A stretch of 64,000 nt of DNA, from the NCBI RefSeq assembly GCF_001424305.1, contig NZ_LMPD01000001.1:682001-746000 (forward strand), in the 5' to 3' direction. Shown here in pieces: positions 24,024-33,194 of this stretch. Made by a program: the position numbers and the translations under genes. Below the pieces are notes generated by a model. It was not told where the DNA came from, made no database searches, and saw nothing but the letters and a program-made list of their open reading frames with translations. The DNA is from Pedobacter sp. Leaf176. Its GTDB lineage: Bacteria; Bacteroidota; Bacteroidia; Sphingobacteriales; Sphingobacteriaceae. Position 1 is the first letter of the stretch, and each line of letters starts with the position of its first letter.

Positions 24024-25781
24024 ATGGAAAAGACCATCATCATAAATATAGGCAACACCATAATCCACATTGAGGAAAGCGCCTACGAGCTACTGAAGGC
24101 TTACTTAAATGAAGTGAAGCACTATTTTGCCAATCATGCAGATGATTTGGAAATTGTTACAGATATAGAAAATCGTATCGCAGAATTGTTAACCGAACAA
24201 TTGGAAGAGCAGAAAAAACAGGTTGTTGATGCCGGCAACGTCAATTCGGTTATTGGTCTGATGGGCCGCGTTCAGGATTTTGATAACGCTGAAGCGACTA
24301 CAGAGGAAGAGCCAATGGTTCATGCGAGCTTTCAAGCGCAACCTACCGACAAGAAACTCTACCGGGATATGGACGAACGGGTTGTTGCAGGTGTTTGTGC
24401 CGGTATTGGGCATTACCTCGATTTTGATGTAAAATGGATTCGTCTGGCCGCGGTCCTGACTGTTTTTTTAGGAGGAACTGGTGTTCTTGTCTATGCGTTG
24501 CTTTGGATTATTATGCCAAAGGCGACATCGAGGATTGAAAAGATGGAGATGAAGGGCGAACCGGCAAATCTTCAGGGTTTTCAGAAGAATTTAGACGAAG
24601 AGCTACAGGCAGTCAGGGAACGCCTATCGGAAGCTAACAAGCATGCGCAGCCTGTTTTTGCCCGCTTAGGTAATTTTATAGGTGAGTTTTTTGAATGGCT
24701 GGGTCGTTTCATATCAGGAACCGGGAAGGTAATTTTTAAAATTATTGCAATCGTTATTGTCGTATTTGGAGTTCTATTTTTGTTAAGTTTAATTGTTGGC
24801 GTGGCTGCTTTTCAGGGATTTTGGGATGCCAGCATATATGAGTACTTCCCGTTTTCGATCGTTAATGAGGGCAACAGGGGTGTAATTTTGTTTAGCGCTT
24901 TTATTGTGTGTTTCATCCCTGTTTTAGCACTGGTTCTCTTTTCCATCCGGGTTGCTTTTAGCAAACAAGCAATAAACAAAACGCTTTCTTTTGCATTGCT
25001 GATCATCTGGCTGGCAGGTGCTGCAACCGTTGGTTATCAGGCAGCAAAAATTTCATCAGAATTTAAACAACATGCAGAACTGACACAGACTACAGAGTTA
25101 AAAACCTTGCCGACATACACCATTGATATTGATAAAAGCAAATATTTTAGTAAAGAGGATAGCATTGCTTATCATATTGATGCCAATCAAAGAAATCAGA
25201 TTGTGGTAGATGATTTCGAAGACGGACCATTTGTTTCGCCAAACAACATTCGTATTAATATTAACAAAAGTGAAAATGGTGTAACACGCATCGTACAGAA
25301 ATTCGAATCGCAGGGGAAAACCTTTCAAAGCGCCTTGCAAAATGCTCAGAATATAAGTTACAATTACAACTCAAAAGATGCATTGCTGATTTTTAATCCA
25401 CGCTTTCAATTAAGAAAGGGTACCATATGGAGAAACCAGGAAGTATGGATAAACCTAGAGTTGCCTGTTGGAACGAAGCTGATTATTAAACACGATGCTT
25501 ACCGTTACATTAACAATTACGGAACCTGGGATTGTGATGAAAAAGAGAACGATTCAGATAATTACAGTACCTGGATAATGACTGAAGATGGTTTGCGGTG
25601 TATCGCTCAATTAAAAGAAGAAGCTTTACATAAGAAAAAGTTGAAAAAGGAATTACTTGATTTAGAATCTTTGAGAAAAACGAAGCCGGTCGATTCTCTT
25701 TACCAGGATTCGATATCCAATAGAGTAAAAGAAGTTAAAGAGGAGCTGGGTATTAATGTTGAGGATAACACAGGCAATTAG
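24024..25781 (+). CDS. PspC-domain membrane protein
   Basis: A 585-residue protein. Residues 1 to about 100 form a cytoplasmic region, followed by a PspC domain (KLYRDMDERVVAGVCAGIGH, then YLDFDVKWIRLAAVL, to about residue 172). More membrane helices follow at about 235-265, 285-310 and 325-345, with a long C-terminal soluble part that includes beta-rich segments and a charged helical end. PspC domains act in membrane-stress signalling. As the partner of PadR it is probably a membrane stress sensor; the C-terminal part resembles adhesin-like DUF4097-type strands only loosely. Confidence 0.85.
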   Translation: MEKTIIINIGNTIIHIEESAYELLKAYLNEVKHYFANHADDLEIVTDIENRIAELLTEQLEEQKKQVVDAGNVNSVIGLMGRVQDFDNAEATTEEEPMVHASFQAQPTDKKLYRDMDERVVAGVCAGIGHYLDFDVKWIRLAAVLTVFLGGTGVLVYALLWIIMPKATSRIEKMEMKGEPANLQGFQKNLDEELQAVRERLSEANKHAQPVFARLGNFIGEFFEWLGRFISGTGKVIFKIIAIVIVVFGVLFLLSLIVGVAAFQGFWDASIYEYFPFSIVNEGNRGVILFSAFIVCFIPVLALVLFSIRVAFSKQAINKTLSFALLIIWLAGAATVGYQAAKISSEFKQHAELTQTTELKTLPTYTIDIDKSKYFSKEDSIAYHIDANQRNQIVVDDFEDGPFVSPNNIRININKSENGVTRIVQKFESQGKTFQSALQNAQNISYNYNSKDALLIFNPRFQLRKGTIWRNQEVWINLELPVGTKLIIKHDAYRYINNYGTWDCDEKENDSDNYSTWIMTEDGLRCIAQLKEEALHKKKLKKELLDLESLRKTKPVDSLYQDSISNRVKEVKEELGINVEDNTGN

Positions 25782-25905
25782 TAAGAACGATTAATCGTCT
25801 TTCGACCAGGTTGGAGAAATCTTTTATAGCTAAACAAAGTTAGAAGACATCATAATTCTGCTAAGTATGGTTAACGCCAGGTTTGAATGACTTAAAAAAA
25901 ACATC

Positions 25906-28353
25906 ATGAAAACATTATTTATGCTAATTGCATGCCTTATGGTATGTGGGGTTTCCTTTGCCCAAAAAATCGTTAAACTTTCCGGAAAAGTTGTTGATGA
26001 AAAAGGCCAGGCTTTGCCCTTTGCAGTAGTTAAAGTTCTAAATTCTTCTGACACAACGGTAGTAAAAAGCGGTTCTACCAATGTCGATGGAGAATTTATT
26101 TTCGACCAGCTGAAGGTAGGAAAATACCAATTGTTGATTTCAATGGTGGGCTATAAAGCCAGGGGCACGGCGGCATTTGCGTTAAACGATGATTTAAAAA
26201 TGGCGGATGTAAAAATGGAGAATGATGCAAAACAGCTTAAAGAAGTGAGTGTTCAGGGCCGCAAGCCTTACATTGAGCACCAGATGGACAAAACTGTCTT
26301 AAACGTTGAGAACAGCATCGTCGCTTCTGGAAGTACCGCACTGGAAGTTTTAGAAAAAGCGCCGGGAGTGCAAGTTGATCGCCAAAGTGAACAGATAAAA
26401 CTGAACAATAAATCGGGTGTAACCATTATGATAGATGGAAAGACTAATTTTCTGTCGGGTGCTGATGTGACTACCTTATTGAGTAACATGAGCAGCGAAC
26501 AGATTGCTACCATTGAGTTGATTACCAATCCGTCATCAAAATATGATGCTTCTGGAAATGCTGGTATCATCAACATAAAATTAAAAAGAAATAAAGCTTT
26601 CGGAACGAATGGAACGGTATCACTTAACGGCGGACAAGGTTTTATGCCAGATTCGCCGACGGATTTGGCTCGTGCGGGAGTAAACATCAGCTTAAATCAC
26701 CGGGAGGGTAAATGGAATATTTTTGGCAATGGGACCGCGGCCAGAAAATCTAACTTCAATAACACTTTCCTAACCCGTACTACCTTTGCAAACGGTCTGT
26801 CGAGTGCTTTTACACAAGATTTTGATCGGAAAAATAAAGGCGTGGGTTTCCAGGGGAAGTTGGGAGCAGATTACTATGCATCGGAAAAAACCGTTTTTGG
26901 CATTATGGTTGACGCAAATACGGTAGATACTAAACTTGATAATTTCAGTAATACGTTTATCCGCGAGGTACAATCGAACGTGGCGAGCAATAATTCAGTG
27001 GTGCAAAATGCCTATTCAAAATCGCCTGCCAATAATTTAACGGCAAACTTTAACGTTAAGCATGATTTCGATAAAACAGGAAAGAACATCACTTTCGATG
27101 CTGATTATTCCAATTTCAATAATAAAAAAGACGAGCAATTCGATGCAAGATATTTAAATCAAAGCGGGCAGCAAACCAATTCAACCTTATTAAGGAATAA
27201 TACAGATGCGAACATAGATATTGTTGCGGCCAAAACGGATTTAACGCTGCCAATTAATAAAACGATGAAGTTTGAAACGGGCCTGAAAAGCAGTTATGTG
27301 GTTACACACAACAATTTTCTTTCAGAACAGTTTCTGTCAGGCCTTTGGCAGAATGATTTAGGTAAGTCAAATAACTTTATCTACAAAGAAAACATCAACG
27401 CGGCTTATGTAAACTTTGGCAAAGAGTGGAAAGTTTGGAAAATTCAGTTAGGCCTAAGGGCAGAACATACGCATTCCAATGGAAATTCGGTTACCAGCAA
27501 CAAAGAGGTAGATAGAAATTATCTTTCGTTATTCCCCACAGCTTTTGTGAATCAAAAACTAAACGAGAATAACAACATCAGGTATTCTTACAGTCGTCGT
27601 GTAGACAGGCCAAACTATCAACAACTAAATCCATTTGCTTTTTACATGGACCCTTACGCTGTTGATCAGGGAAATCCTTACCTGAAACCGCAATTCACTG
27701 ATAATTTTGAAATCGGGTACAGTTATAAAGAAATTTCATTTTCAGTGAATTATTCGAATACCAAAGATTTAATAACACAAATCAGCCAGCAGGATGAGGT
27801 AACCCGAATTGTGAATGTAATAAGACAGAATTTAGGGCGGGCACAAAATTACTCAGCAAATTTATATTTCCCGATAAAAGTCGCGAAATGGTGGAATATG
27901 CAGAACAACGTAAGTTTATATTACAACAAATTCAGCGATGGAAACCTCCAAGGCGCAGCTTATAGCGCAGGTAAACTGGCTTATAATTTCAATACTTCCC
28001 AATCATTTATTTTACCAAATAATTTTACGGTTGAAGTAAGTTTCTGGTATAATTCGCCAAAAGTTTACGGAGTGGAGCAAACTACAATTCCACAGTACGC
28101 CTTAAATGCGGGTATCCAGAAAAGTATGCTGAATAAAAAGCTGAAATTGAGATTGAATATGGATGACATCCTCTTAACGAATTACTGGAAGGGCGCACTC
28201 GATTATCAAAATGTTAACCTGCGTGTAACCAACCATTATACCAGCAGACGGGCGAATTTCAGCATCAGCTACGGTTTTGGTAACCAGAATGTGAAATCGG
28301 CAAGGTCCAGAAATACCGCAACAGACGATATCAAGGGCAGGGCAGGGGGTTAA
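25906..28353 (+). CDS. TonB-dependent outer-membrane receptor (beta-barrel type 3)
   Basis: An 815-residue outer-membrane protein: signal peptide (MKTLFMLIACLMVCGVSFAQ), a carboxypeptidase-regulatory-like beta sandwich (residues about 22-105), a plug domain (about 125-215, VLEKAPGVQVDRQSEQIKLN) and a C-terminal barrel of the OMP_b-brl_3 kind. It lacks the SusC signature box and has no SusD gene beside it, so it is not a glycan-utilisation pair. A role in uptake or surface attachment is likely; the ligand is unknown. It follows the padR-pspC pair after 124 bases and may be independently transcribed. Confidence 0.88.
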   Translation: MKTLFMLIACLMVCGVSFAQKIVKLSGKVVDEKGQALPFAVVKVLNSSDTTVVKSGSTNVDGEFIFDQLKVGKYQLLISMVGYKARGTAAFALNDDLKMADVKMENDAKQLKEVSVQGRKPYIEHQMDKTVLNVENSIVASGSTALEVLEKAPGVQVDRQSEQIKLNNKSGVTIMIDGKTNFLSGADVTTLLSNMSSEQIATIELITNPSSKYDASGNAGIINIKLKRNKAFGTNGTVSLNGGQGFMPDSPTDLARAGVNISLNHREGKWNIFGNGTAARKSNFNNTFLTRTTFANGLSSAFTQDFDRKNKGVGFQGKLGADYYASEKTVFGIMVDANTVDTKLDNFSNTFIREVQSNVASNNSVVQNAYSKSPANNLTANFNVKHDFDKTGKNITFDADYSNFNNKKDEQFDARYLNQSGQQTNSTLLRNNTDANIDIVAAKTDLTLPINKTMKFETGLKSSYVVTHNNFLSEQFLSGLWQNDLGKSNNFIYKENINAAYVNFGKEWKVWKIQLGLRAEHTHSNGNSVTSNKEVDRNYLSLFPTAFVNQKLNENNNIRYSYSRRVDRPNYQQLNPFAFYMDPYAVDQGNPYLKPQFTDNFEIGYSYKEISFSVNYSNTKDLITQISQQDEVTRIVNVIRQNLGRAQNYSANLYFPIKVAKWWNMQNNVSLYYNKFSDGNLQGAAYSAGKLAYNFNTSQSFILPNNFTVEVSFWYNSPKVYGVEQTTIPQYALNAGIQKSMLNKKLKLRLNMDDILLTNYWKGALDYQNVNLRVTNHYTSRRANFSISYGFGNQNVKSARSRNTATDDIKGRAGG

Positions 28354-28389
28354 TCAGAATAATAGCCAGTTTACAATACTTAGTTTGCA

Positions 28390-28510
28390 TTAACAATTAC
28401 CAGTTTGCAATGACCAATAACAATAACAATTAATATTCAATTAGCAATAAACAATTATCAATAACCAATTAACAATATTGGGTTACAGTTAACAATTACC
28501 AGTTTGCAAT
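28390..28510. repeat. Low-complexity ACAAT-rich direct repeats
   Basis: TTAACAATTACCAGTTTGCA occurs twice (28391 and 28489), with several shorter variants (CAATAACAAT, AACAATTATC) between. This array fills the gap between the receptor gene and a lipoprotein gene. Confidence 0.7.
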
Positions 28511-28569
28511 ATCAATTGTCATTAAGTTATTCACCCAATGGACTAATCAACCAATCAACTACAAAAGAA

Positions 28570-28935
28570 ATGAAAAAAATTACCTATGCCATCATGCTTT
28601 TAACGATTACGTTAGGCTTTGGCTGTAAAACAAATAACAGTAATCTAAGCATTCACGTTAAAGACACTGAAACTGCCTTTATCTATGATGCGGTTTATCC
28701 GGTAAGTAAAACAGGAAGGCTTAAAAATTACATCGTTAAGCAATTAAGGAATGATCTGCCTGTGGATCAAAAAGTAGATACAACTGTAAAATTGCCAGAT
28801 GGTGAACGGGTAAAAATAAAAGCGACTGAAGGGGCACTAAGCATTTATTTTGACAAGCAACACAATTCGGCTGAAGGCTTTATAAAAATTAAGAAATTTA
28901 CTGATGGGGTCAGTGAAGTTCTATCAGAGCGGTAG
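28570..28935 (+). CDS. Small putative lipoprotein
   Basis: A 121-residue protein with a lipoprotein signal: MKKITYAIMLLTITLGFGC, Cys19. The mature part is predicted to be mixed alpha/beta, including IHVKDTETAFIYDAVYPVSK and a repeated pattern of charged strands. No domain is recognised. I chose the ATG at 28570 for the signal peptide; an upstream in-frame ATG at 28504 falls in the repeat tract. It is probably monocistronic. Confidence 0.7.
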   Translation: MKKITYAIMLLTITLGFGCKTNNSNLSIHVKDTETAFIYDAVYPVSKTGRLKNYIVKQLRNDLPVDQKVDTTVKLPDGERVKIKATEGALSIYFDKQHNSAEGFIKIKKFTDGVSEVLSER

Positions 28936-28993
28936 CTTAAGAAAGTGTACTGAATTGGATTGAGGTGTATTGAATTTGGTTTCAGCTTTGCAT

Positions 28994-29947
28994 CTATTTA
29001 ATAGACTTAATTACATTTTTTATGTCGATTAAATCATTCATCTCAAAACCCGGGGATTGATAATAAAATTTTTGATAGATAATCTTTTTGTCTTTACTGT
29101 CATAAATGCTGATGATTTTATCGTTAGATCGCTGTGTGTAAACCAGGTATTTAATATTTGCATCCTGAGTTAGTGTTAAGCTGTCTAATTCTTTAGAGGG
29201 TAAAAATTTCAGCTTGTAATTATATGGCTCCTGAACGCTATTTACTCTGGGTAATCTGGCAGATCGCGATGAAAATATTTCTCTCACATACTCTGGCACA
29301 TACAACGTTTCTTTTGCCAATTCCGGAAGCCTTTTTTTATTATAGAACTGATAGTCTATTTGCCGGCTTTCTGCTAAAAGTAATCCATCATTTATTTGTT
29401 TAAGATAGCCTCCTAAAAATCCCGGCGACCAGTTAGCAAATCTAGAGTTGTTATAAAGCATATTTAACATATCTTTTTTAATACTTTTCCGGGAGCCAAG
29501 TTTATCAACGGTTTTTTTAACTGTTAATTCAGTATAAACATCTGGAAAAAGGGTTACGGTGGCGAATATGCTTTCATCTTTTTGCTTTGGTCTAACAGAG
29601 GGTGTAATCAGCTTAAGCAAGTAGACTACATTTGCCTTCGTTACTGTGTCTGTTTTTTCCGGATAAGCATCAAAATAGAAGAAAGAATAATTTGCCAGGG
29701 TATCGTATGCAGCAAGTTCCTCCGGCTTTATAATTTTAAATGGTGTAATTGTCCACGTTTTTCTGATGGCTTCCTCAAACTTTTCTAATTCAGCATAATC
29801 AGCATACTGAAATGTAAATAAAGTTGTCGTGTTTTTTAATACCTTCAATTTTTCAACGTTACTTGTCTCATTCCCAAAATAGGATACCTGTGCTCTAACA
29901 ACCACACCTGCTAGGATGAATGCAATAAGTAGCAAGATTCTTTTCAT
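28994..29947 (-). CDS. Exported hypothetical protein
   Basis: A 317-residue protein with a signal peptide (MKRILLLIAFILAGVVVRAQ) and a mature part of mixed strands and helices without cysteines. The frame opens three codons upstream at 29956, but MKR is the better start. I do not recognise the family. It is convergent with the small lipoprotein gene and divergent from the marR-fad operon; nothing ties it to either. Confidence 0.72.
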   Translation of the reverse strand: MKRILLLIAFILAGVVVRAQVSYFGNETSNVEKLKVLKNTTTLFTFQYADYAELEKFEEAIRKTWTITPFKIIKPEELAAYDTLANYSFFYFDAYPEKTDTVTKANVVYLLKLITPSVRPKQKDESIFATVTLFPDVYTELTVKKTVDKLGSRKSIKKDMLNMLYNNSRFANWSPGFLGGYLKQINDGLLLAESRQIDYQFYNKKRLPELAKETLYVPEYVREIFSSRSARLPRVNSVQEPYNYKLKFLPSKELDSLTLTQDANIKYLVYTQRSNDKIISIYDSKDKKIIYQKFYYQSPGFEMNDLIDIKNVIKSIK

Positions 29948-30016
29948 TTGTAGCATGTTAATGTTTCATTTGTGTGATCTATTATAAGAATCTTTTGACA
30001 AATTTTTTGAATTTTC

Positions 30017-30061
30017 TGCTTGCATTAACAAAATACATTCGTTAGCTTTGCTATGCAAGCA
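30017..30061 (+). promoter_or_regulatory. Promoter and probable operator of the marR-fad operon
   Basis: TTG at 30020-30022, 20 bases, then TAGCTTTG at 30043-30050 form a good promoter. TGCTTGCAT (30017-30025) and ATGCAAGCA (30053-30061) are perfect 9-base inverted arms that bracket it, one over the -33 and the other at the transcription start. Binding of a MarR dimer pair would block the promoter. Confidence 0.65.
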
Positions 30062-30076
30062 TAATAAATTAACCAA

Positions 30077-30511
30077 ATGAAGCAACAACAAACATTAGAT
30101 TACCACGTTAAGTTTGCCTGGCAAAATATGTTTAATAAGTATAATCAGATGGCATCTACATTTGGTATCACCCAGGCAATTGGTTATATGCTAATCAATA
30201 TTAATGAGGAAGAAGGAACAGCTGTTTCTAATCTTGCGGCCTTACTTGGCGTTAAGGCAACAAGCTTATCCCGCATGTTAAATAACATGGAAGAGGCCAA
30301 CCTGATTTATCGTGAAACGTCTGTTGGTGATAAACGTTCTGTAAAAGTTTTTTTAACTGATTTTGGGAAAGAAAAGAAACACTTGGCAAAGGGTGTTGTC
30401 CGCAAATTTAATGAATATCTTGATGAACATTTTACAAAAAAGGAAAAGGAAACATTCATTAATTTATTGATAAAACTAAATGATATTACAGTTGCATATA
30501 CTGTTGATTAA
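30077..30511 (+). CDS. MarR-family regulator of the fatty-acid oxidation operon
   Basis: A 144-residue MarR protein: helix-turn-helix with AVSNLAALLGVKATSLSRML and wing IYRETSVGDKRSVKVFLTDF. It is the first gene of the operon, 11 bases before fadN, with an inverted repeat around its promoter. Its position suggests that it senses acyl-CoA or fatty acids and derepresses beta-oxidation, as FadR-type or other MarR regulators do elsewhere. The ligand is inferred from context only. Confidence 0.88.
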   Translation: MKQQQTLDYHVKFAWQNMFNKYNQMASTFGITQAIGYMLININEEEGTAVSNLAALLGVKATSLSRMLNNMEEANLIYRETSVGDKRSVKVFLTDFGKEKKHLAKGVVRKFNEYLDEHFTKKEKETFINLLIKLNDITVAYTVD

Positions 30512-30522
30512 ATATTACGATA

Positions 30523-32928
30523 ATGAAACGAAGCATTAATAAGGTTGCCGTTCTGGGTTCAGGTATTATGGGTTCGCGTATTGCTTGCCACTTTGCCAAC
30601 ATTGGCGTAGAGGTGTTGCTTTTAGATATCGCTCCAAAAGAACTTAGTCCGGAAGAGCAGGCAAAAGGATTAACCTTAGACAAGCCGATGGTAAAAAATC
30701 GAATTGTAAATGCAGCTTTGGAAACGGCTGTAAAAACAAATCCATCTCCGGTTTATTCTAAAAAAGTATTGAACAAGATTAAAACCGGAAACTTTGAGGA
30801 TGATATGCCGAAAATTGCTGGTTTCGACTGGGTAATTGAAGTGGTTGTCGAAAATCTTGATATAAAGAAAAAAGTTTTCGAGCAGGTGGAGCAATTCCGC
30901 AAACCTGGAACTTTAATAACCTCAAACACTTCTGGCATTCCGATTCATTTAATGGCCGAGGGCAGAAGTGAAGATTTTAAAGCACATTTCTGCGGAACAC
31001 ACTTTTTCAATCCGCCGCGTTATTTAAAATTGTTGGAGGTGATTCCAACGCCGCATACCAAACCCGAAATCGTTGATTTCTTAATGCATTACGGGGATAA
31101 ATTTTTAGGTAAAACCACGGTTTTGTGTAAAGATACGCCGGCTTTTATTGCCAATCGCGTGGGTGTTTATTCCATTATGGCTTTGCTGCATTTGGTTGAG
31201 AAACTGGATTTAACGGTAGAAGAAGTTGATAAATTTACCGGACCGGCTTTGGGTCGGCCGAAATCAGCTACTTTCCGTACTTCGGATGTGGTGGGTTTGG
31301 ATACGATGATTAAAGTTGCCAAAGGCCTCTACGATAACTGCCCTGATGATAAAGCACACGGATTATTTGAACTTCCCGAGTATGTTAAGAAAATGGAAGA
31401 AAGTAAATGGCTGGGTGACAAAACCAAACAGGGTTTCTATAAAAAGACGAAGACCGCTGAAGGTAAAACCGAAATACTTGCGCTGGATTTAAAAACATTA
31501 GAATATAAACCGCAGCAGAAAGTGAAGTCAGCCACCTTGGAAATGACCAAGCCAGTGGAAAATCTTCGGGAGCGGATGAAGATCTTTGCAAAAGGAAAGG
31601 ATAAAGCGGCAGAGTTATTCCGACACTCTTCTTTCGGCTTGTTTGAATATGTTTCAGACCGGATTCCTGAAATTTCTGAAGAGTTGTATCGAATAGACGA
31701 TGCTATGCGCGCGGGTTTCGGCTGGGAATTGGGTCCTTTTGAACTTTGGGATGCTGTTGGCGTGAAAGAAGCGATCGAAGGAATGGAGCAATATGGAAAC
31801 AAAGCTGCGGCCTGGGTTCAGGAGATGCTTGATGCCGGACATACTTCATTTTATAAAGTTGAGGGTGGTATTAAAAAGTACTATGATATTCCATCTAAAA
31901 CTTACAAAGCTCTACCGGGTACAGATGAGTTTATCATTTTAGATAACATCCGTGAACATAAAACACTTTGGAAAAACTCAGGTGTCTCGATTATTGATTT
32001 GGGCGATGGCATTTTGAATGTTGAGTTCCATACCAAAATGAATACCATTGGCGGCGATGTAATCTCTGGAATAAACAAAGCCATTGATATGGCCGAGAAA
32101 GATTACCGTGGTTTGGTAATCGGTAATGATGGTGCGAATTTTTCTGCAGGTGCAAATGTGGGTATGATTTTCATGATGGCAGTTGAGCAGGAATGGGATG
32201 AGTTGAATATGGCCATCAGAATGTTCCAGAACACGTCGATGCGCATCCGTTATTCTTCTATTCCAGTTGTGGTTGCCCCGCATAATTTAACCCTGGGTGG
32301 AGGCTGCGAGTTTAGCTTACATGCCGACCATGTCCAGTTGTCCGCAGAAACGTATATGGGGCTGGTAGAATTTGGCGTTGGCGTTATTCCTGGTGGTGGT
32401 GGAACAAAAGAATTTGCTTTACGGGCATCTGACGAATATAAAGACGATCAGATTGTTCAAAATGCCTTGAAAGACCGTTTCTTAACGATCGGAATGGCCA
32501 AAGTTTCTACTTCCGGTTACGAAGCTTATGAGCTGGGTTATCTGCAAAAGGATAAATTCTCAATTTCGATGAACAGCAACCGTTTACTGGCTGATGCAAA
32601 AGCAAAGGCAATTGAGTTAGCAGATGCAGGTTACACCAAACCGGTTCAAAGAACTGATATAAAAGTTTTAGGTAAACAAGGTTTAGGAATTGTTTATGCC
32701 GGAGCAAACAGTATGTACGCAGGTCATTTCATCTCCGAACACGATAAAAAAATCTCCGAAAAATTAGGTTATGTCATGTGCGGCGGTGATTTATCGTCTC
32801 CAACAGAAGTAAGCGAACAATATTTGCTGGATTTGGAAAGAGAAGCCTTTTTGTCACTTGCAGGAGAAAGAAAATCATTGGAAAGAATTCAGTCGATAAT
32901 AACAAAAGGGAAACCGTTGAGAAATTAA
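30523..32928 (+). CDS. fadN: 3-hydroxyacyl-CoA dehydrogenase/enoyl-CoA hydratase fusion
   Basis: An 801-residue bifunctional beta-oxidation enzyme. The NAD-binding dehydrogenase comes first (GSGIMGS with Gly12, Gly14, Gly17; SNTSGIP; the C-terminal 3HCDH domain to about 440). The crotonase-fold hydratase comes last (GANFSAGANVGM and LGGGCEFSLHADH). This order is the reverse of E. coli FadB/FadJ and matches Bacillus FadN in order and length. It hydrates 2-enoyl-CoA and oxidises the 3-hydroxyacyl-CoA. It is followed by the thiolase and acyl-CoA dehydrogenase genes, the same order as Bacillus fadNAE. Confidence 0.92.
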   Translation: MKRSINKVAVLGSGIMGSRIACHFANIGVEVLLLDIAPKELSPEEQAKGLTLDKPMVKNRIVNAALETAVKTNPSPVYSKKVLNKIKTGNFEDDMPKIAGFDWVIEVVVENLDIKKKVFEQVEQFRKPGTLITSNTSGIPIHLMAEGRSEDFKAHFCGTHFFNPPRYLKLLEVIPTPHTKPEIVDFLMHYGDKFLGKTTVLCKDTPAFIANRVGVYSIMALLHLVEKLDLTVEEVDKFTGPALGRPKSATFRTSDVVGLDTMIKVAKGLYDNCPDDKAHGLFELPEYVKKMEESKWLGDKTKQGFYKKTKTAEGKTEILALDLKTLEYKPQQKVKSATLEMTKPVENLRERMKIFAKGKDKAAELFRHSSFGLFEYVSDRIPEISEELYRIDDAMRAGFGWELGPFELWDAVGVKEAIEGMEQYGNKAAAWVQEMLDAGHTSFYKVEGGIKKYYDIPSKTYKALPGTDEFIILDNIREHKTLWKNSGVSIIDLGDGILNVEFHTKMNTIGGDVISGINKAIDMAEKDYRGLVIGNDGANFSAGANVGMIFMMAVEQEWDELNMAIRMFQNTSMRIRYSSIPVVVAPHNLTLGGGCEFSLHADHVQLSAETYMGLVEFGVGVIPGGGGTKEFALRASDEYKDDQIVQNALKDRFLTIGMAKVSTSGYEAYELGYLQKDKFSISMNSNRLLADAKAKAIELADAGYTKPVQRTDIKVLGKQGLGIVYAGANSMYAGHFISEHDKKISEKLGYVMCGGDLSSPTEVSEQYLLDLEREAFLSLAGERKSLERIQSIITKGKPLRN

Positions 32929-32932
32929 ATGG

Positions 32933-33190
32933 GTATCAAGATAAAAGTATCAAGATATGAGTATCAAGTATCAAGATTCCAAAAAATTAAACAATAAAAT
33001 TTGCGACTTCAATTGAGCCTTGTCTTGCTACTTGATACTCGCTACTAAATACTAATTAAAATATTGGCGATTTCCAGTTTCGAGCCCAGTCTTGATACTT
33101 GATACTCGCTACTAAATACTAATTAAAATATTGGCGATTTCCAGTTTCGAGCCCAGTCTTGATACTTGATACTCGCTACTCAATACTAAA
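32933..33190 (+). repeat. Inverted and 67-base tandem repeats between fadN and fadA
   Basis: After the fadN stop there are forward copies of GAGTATCAAGTATCAAGA (perfect at 32959-32976) and then three tandem units of period 67 whose inverted 18-mers TCTTGATACTTGATACTC begin at 33023 (one mismatch), 33090 and 33157. The units end just before the fadA ATG. Forward and inverted 18-mers can form a long hairpin. Confidence 0.88.
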
Positions 33191-33194
33191 AAAA

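Noticed and set aside
25906..28353. SusC/SusD polysaccharide-utilisation locus
   Set aside because: The receptor lacks the SusC signature and no SusD or glycoside hydrolase gene follows.
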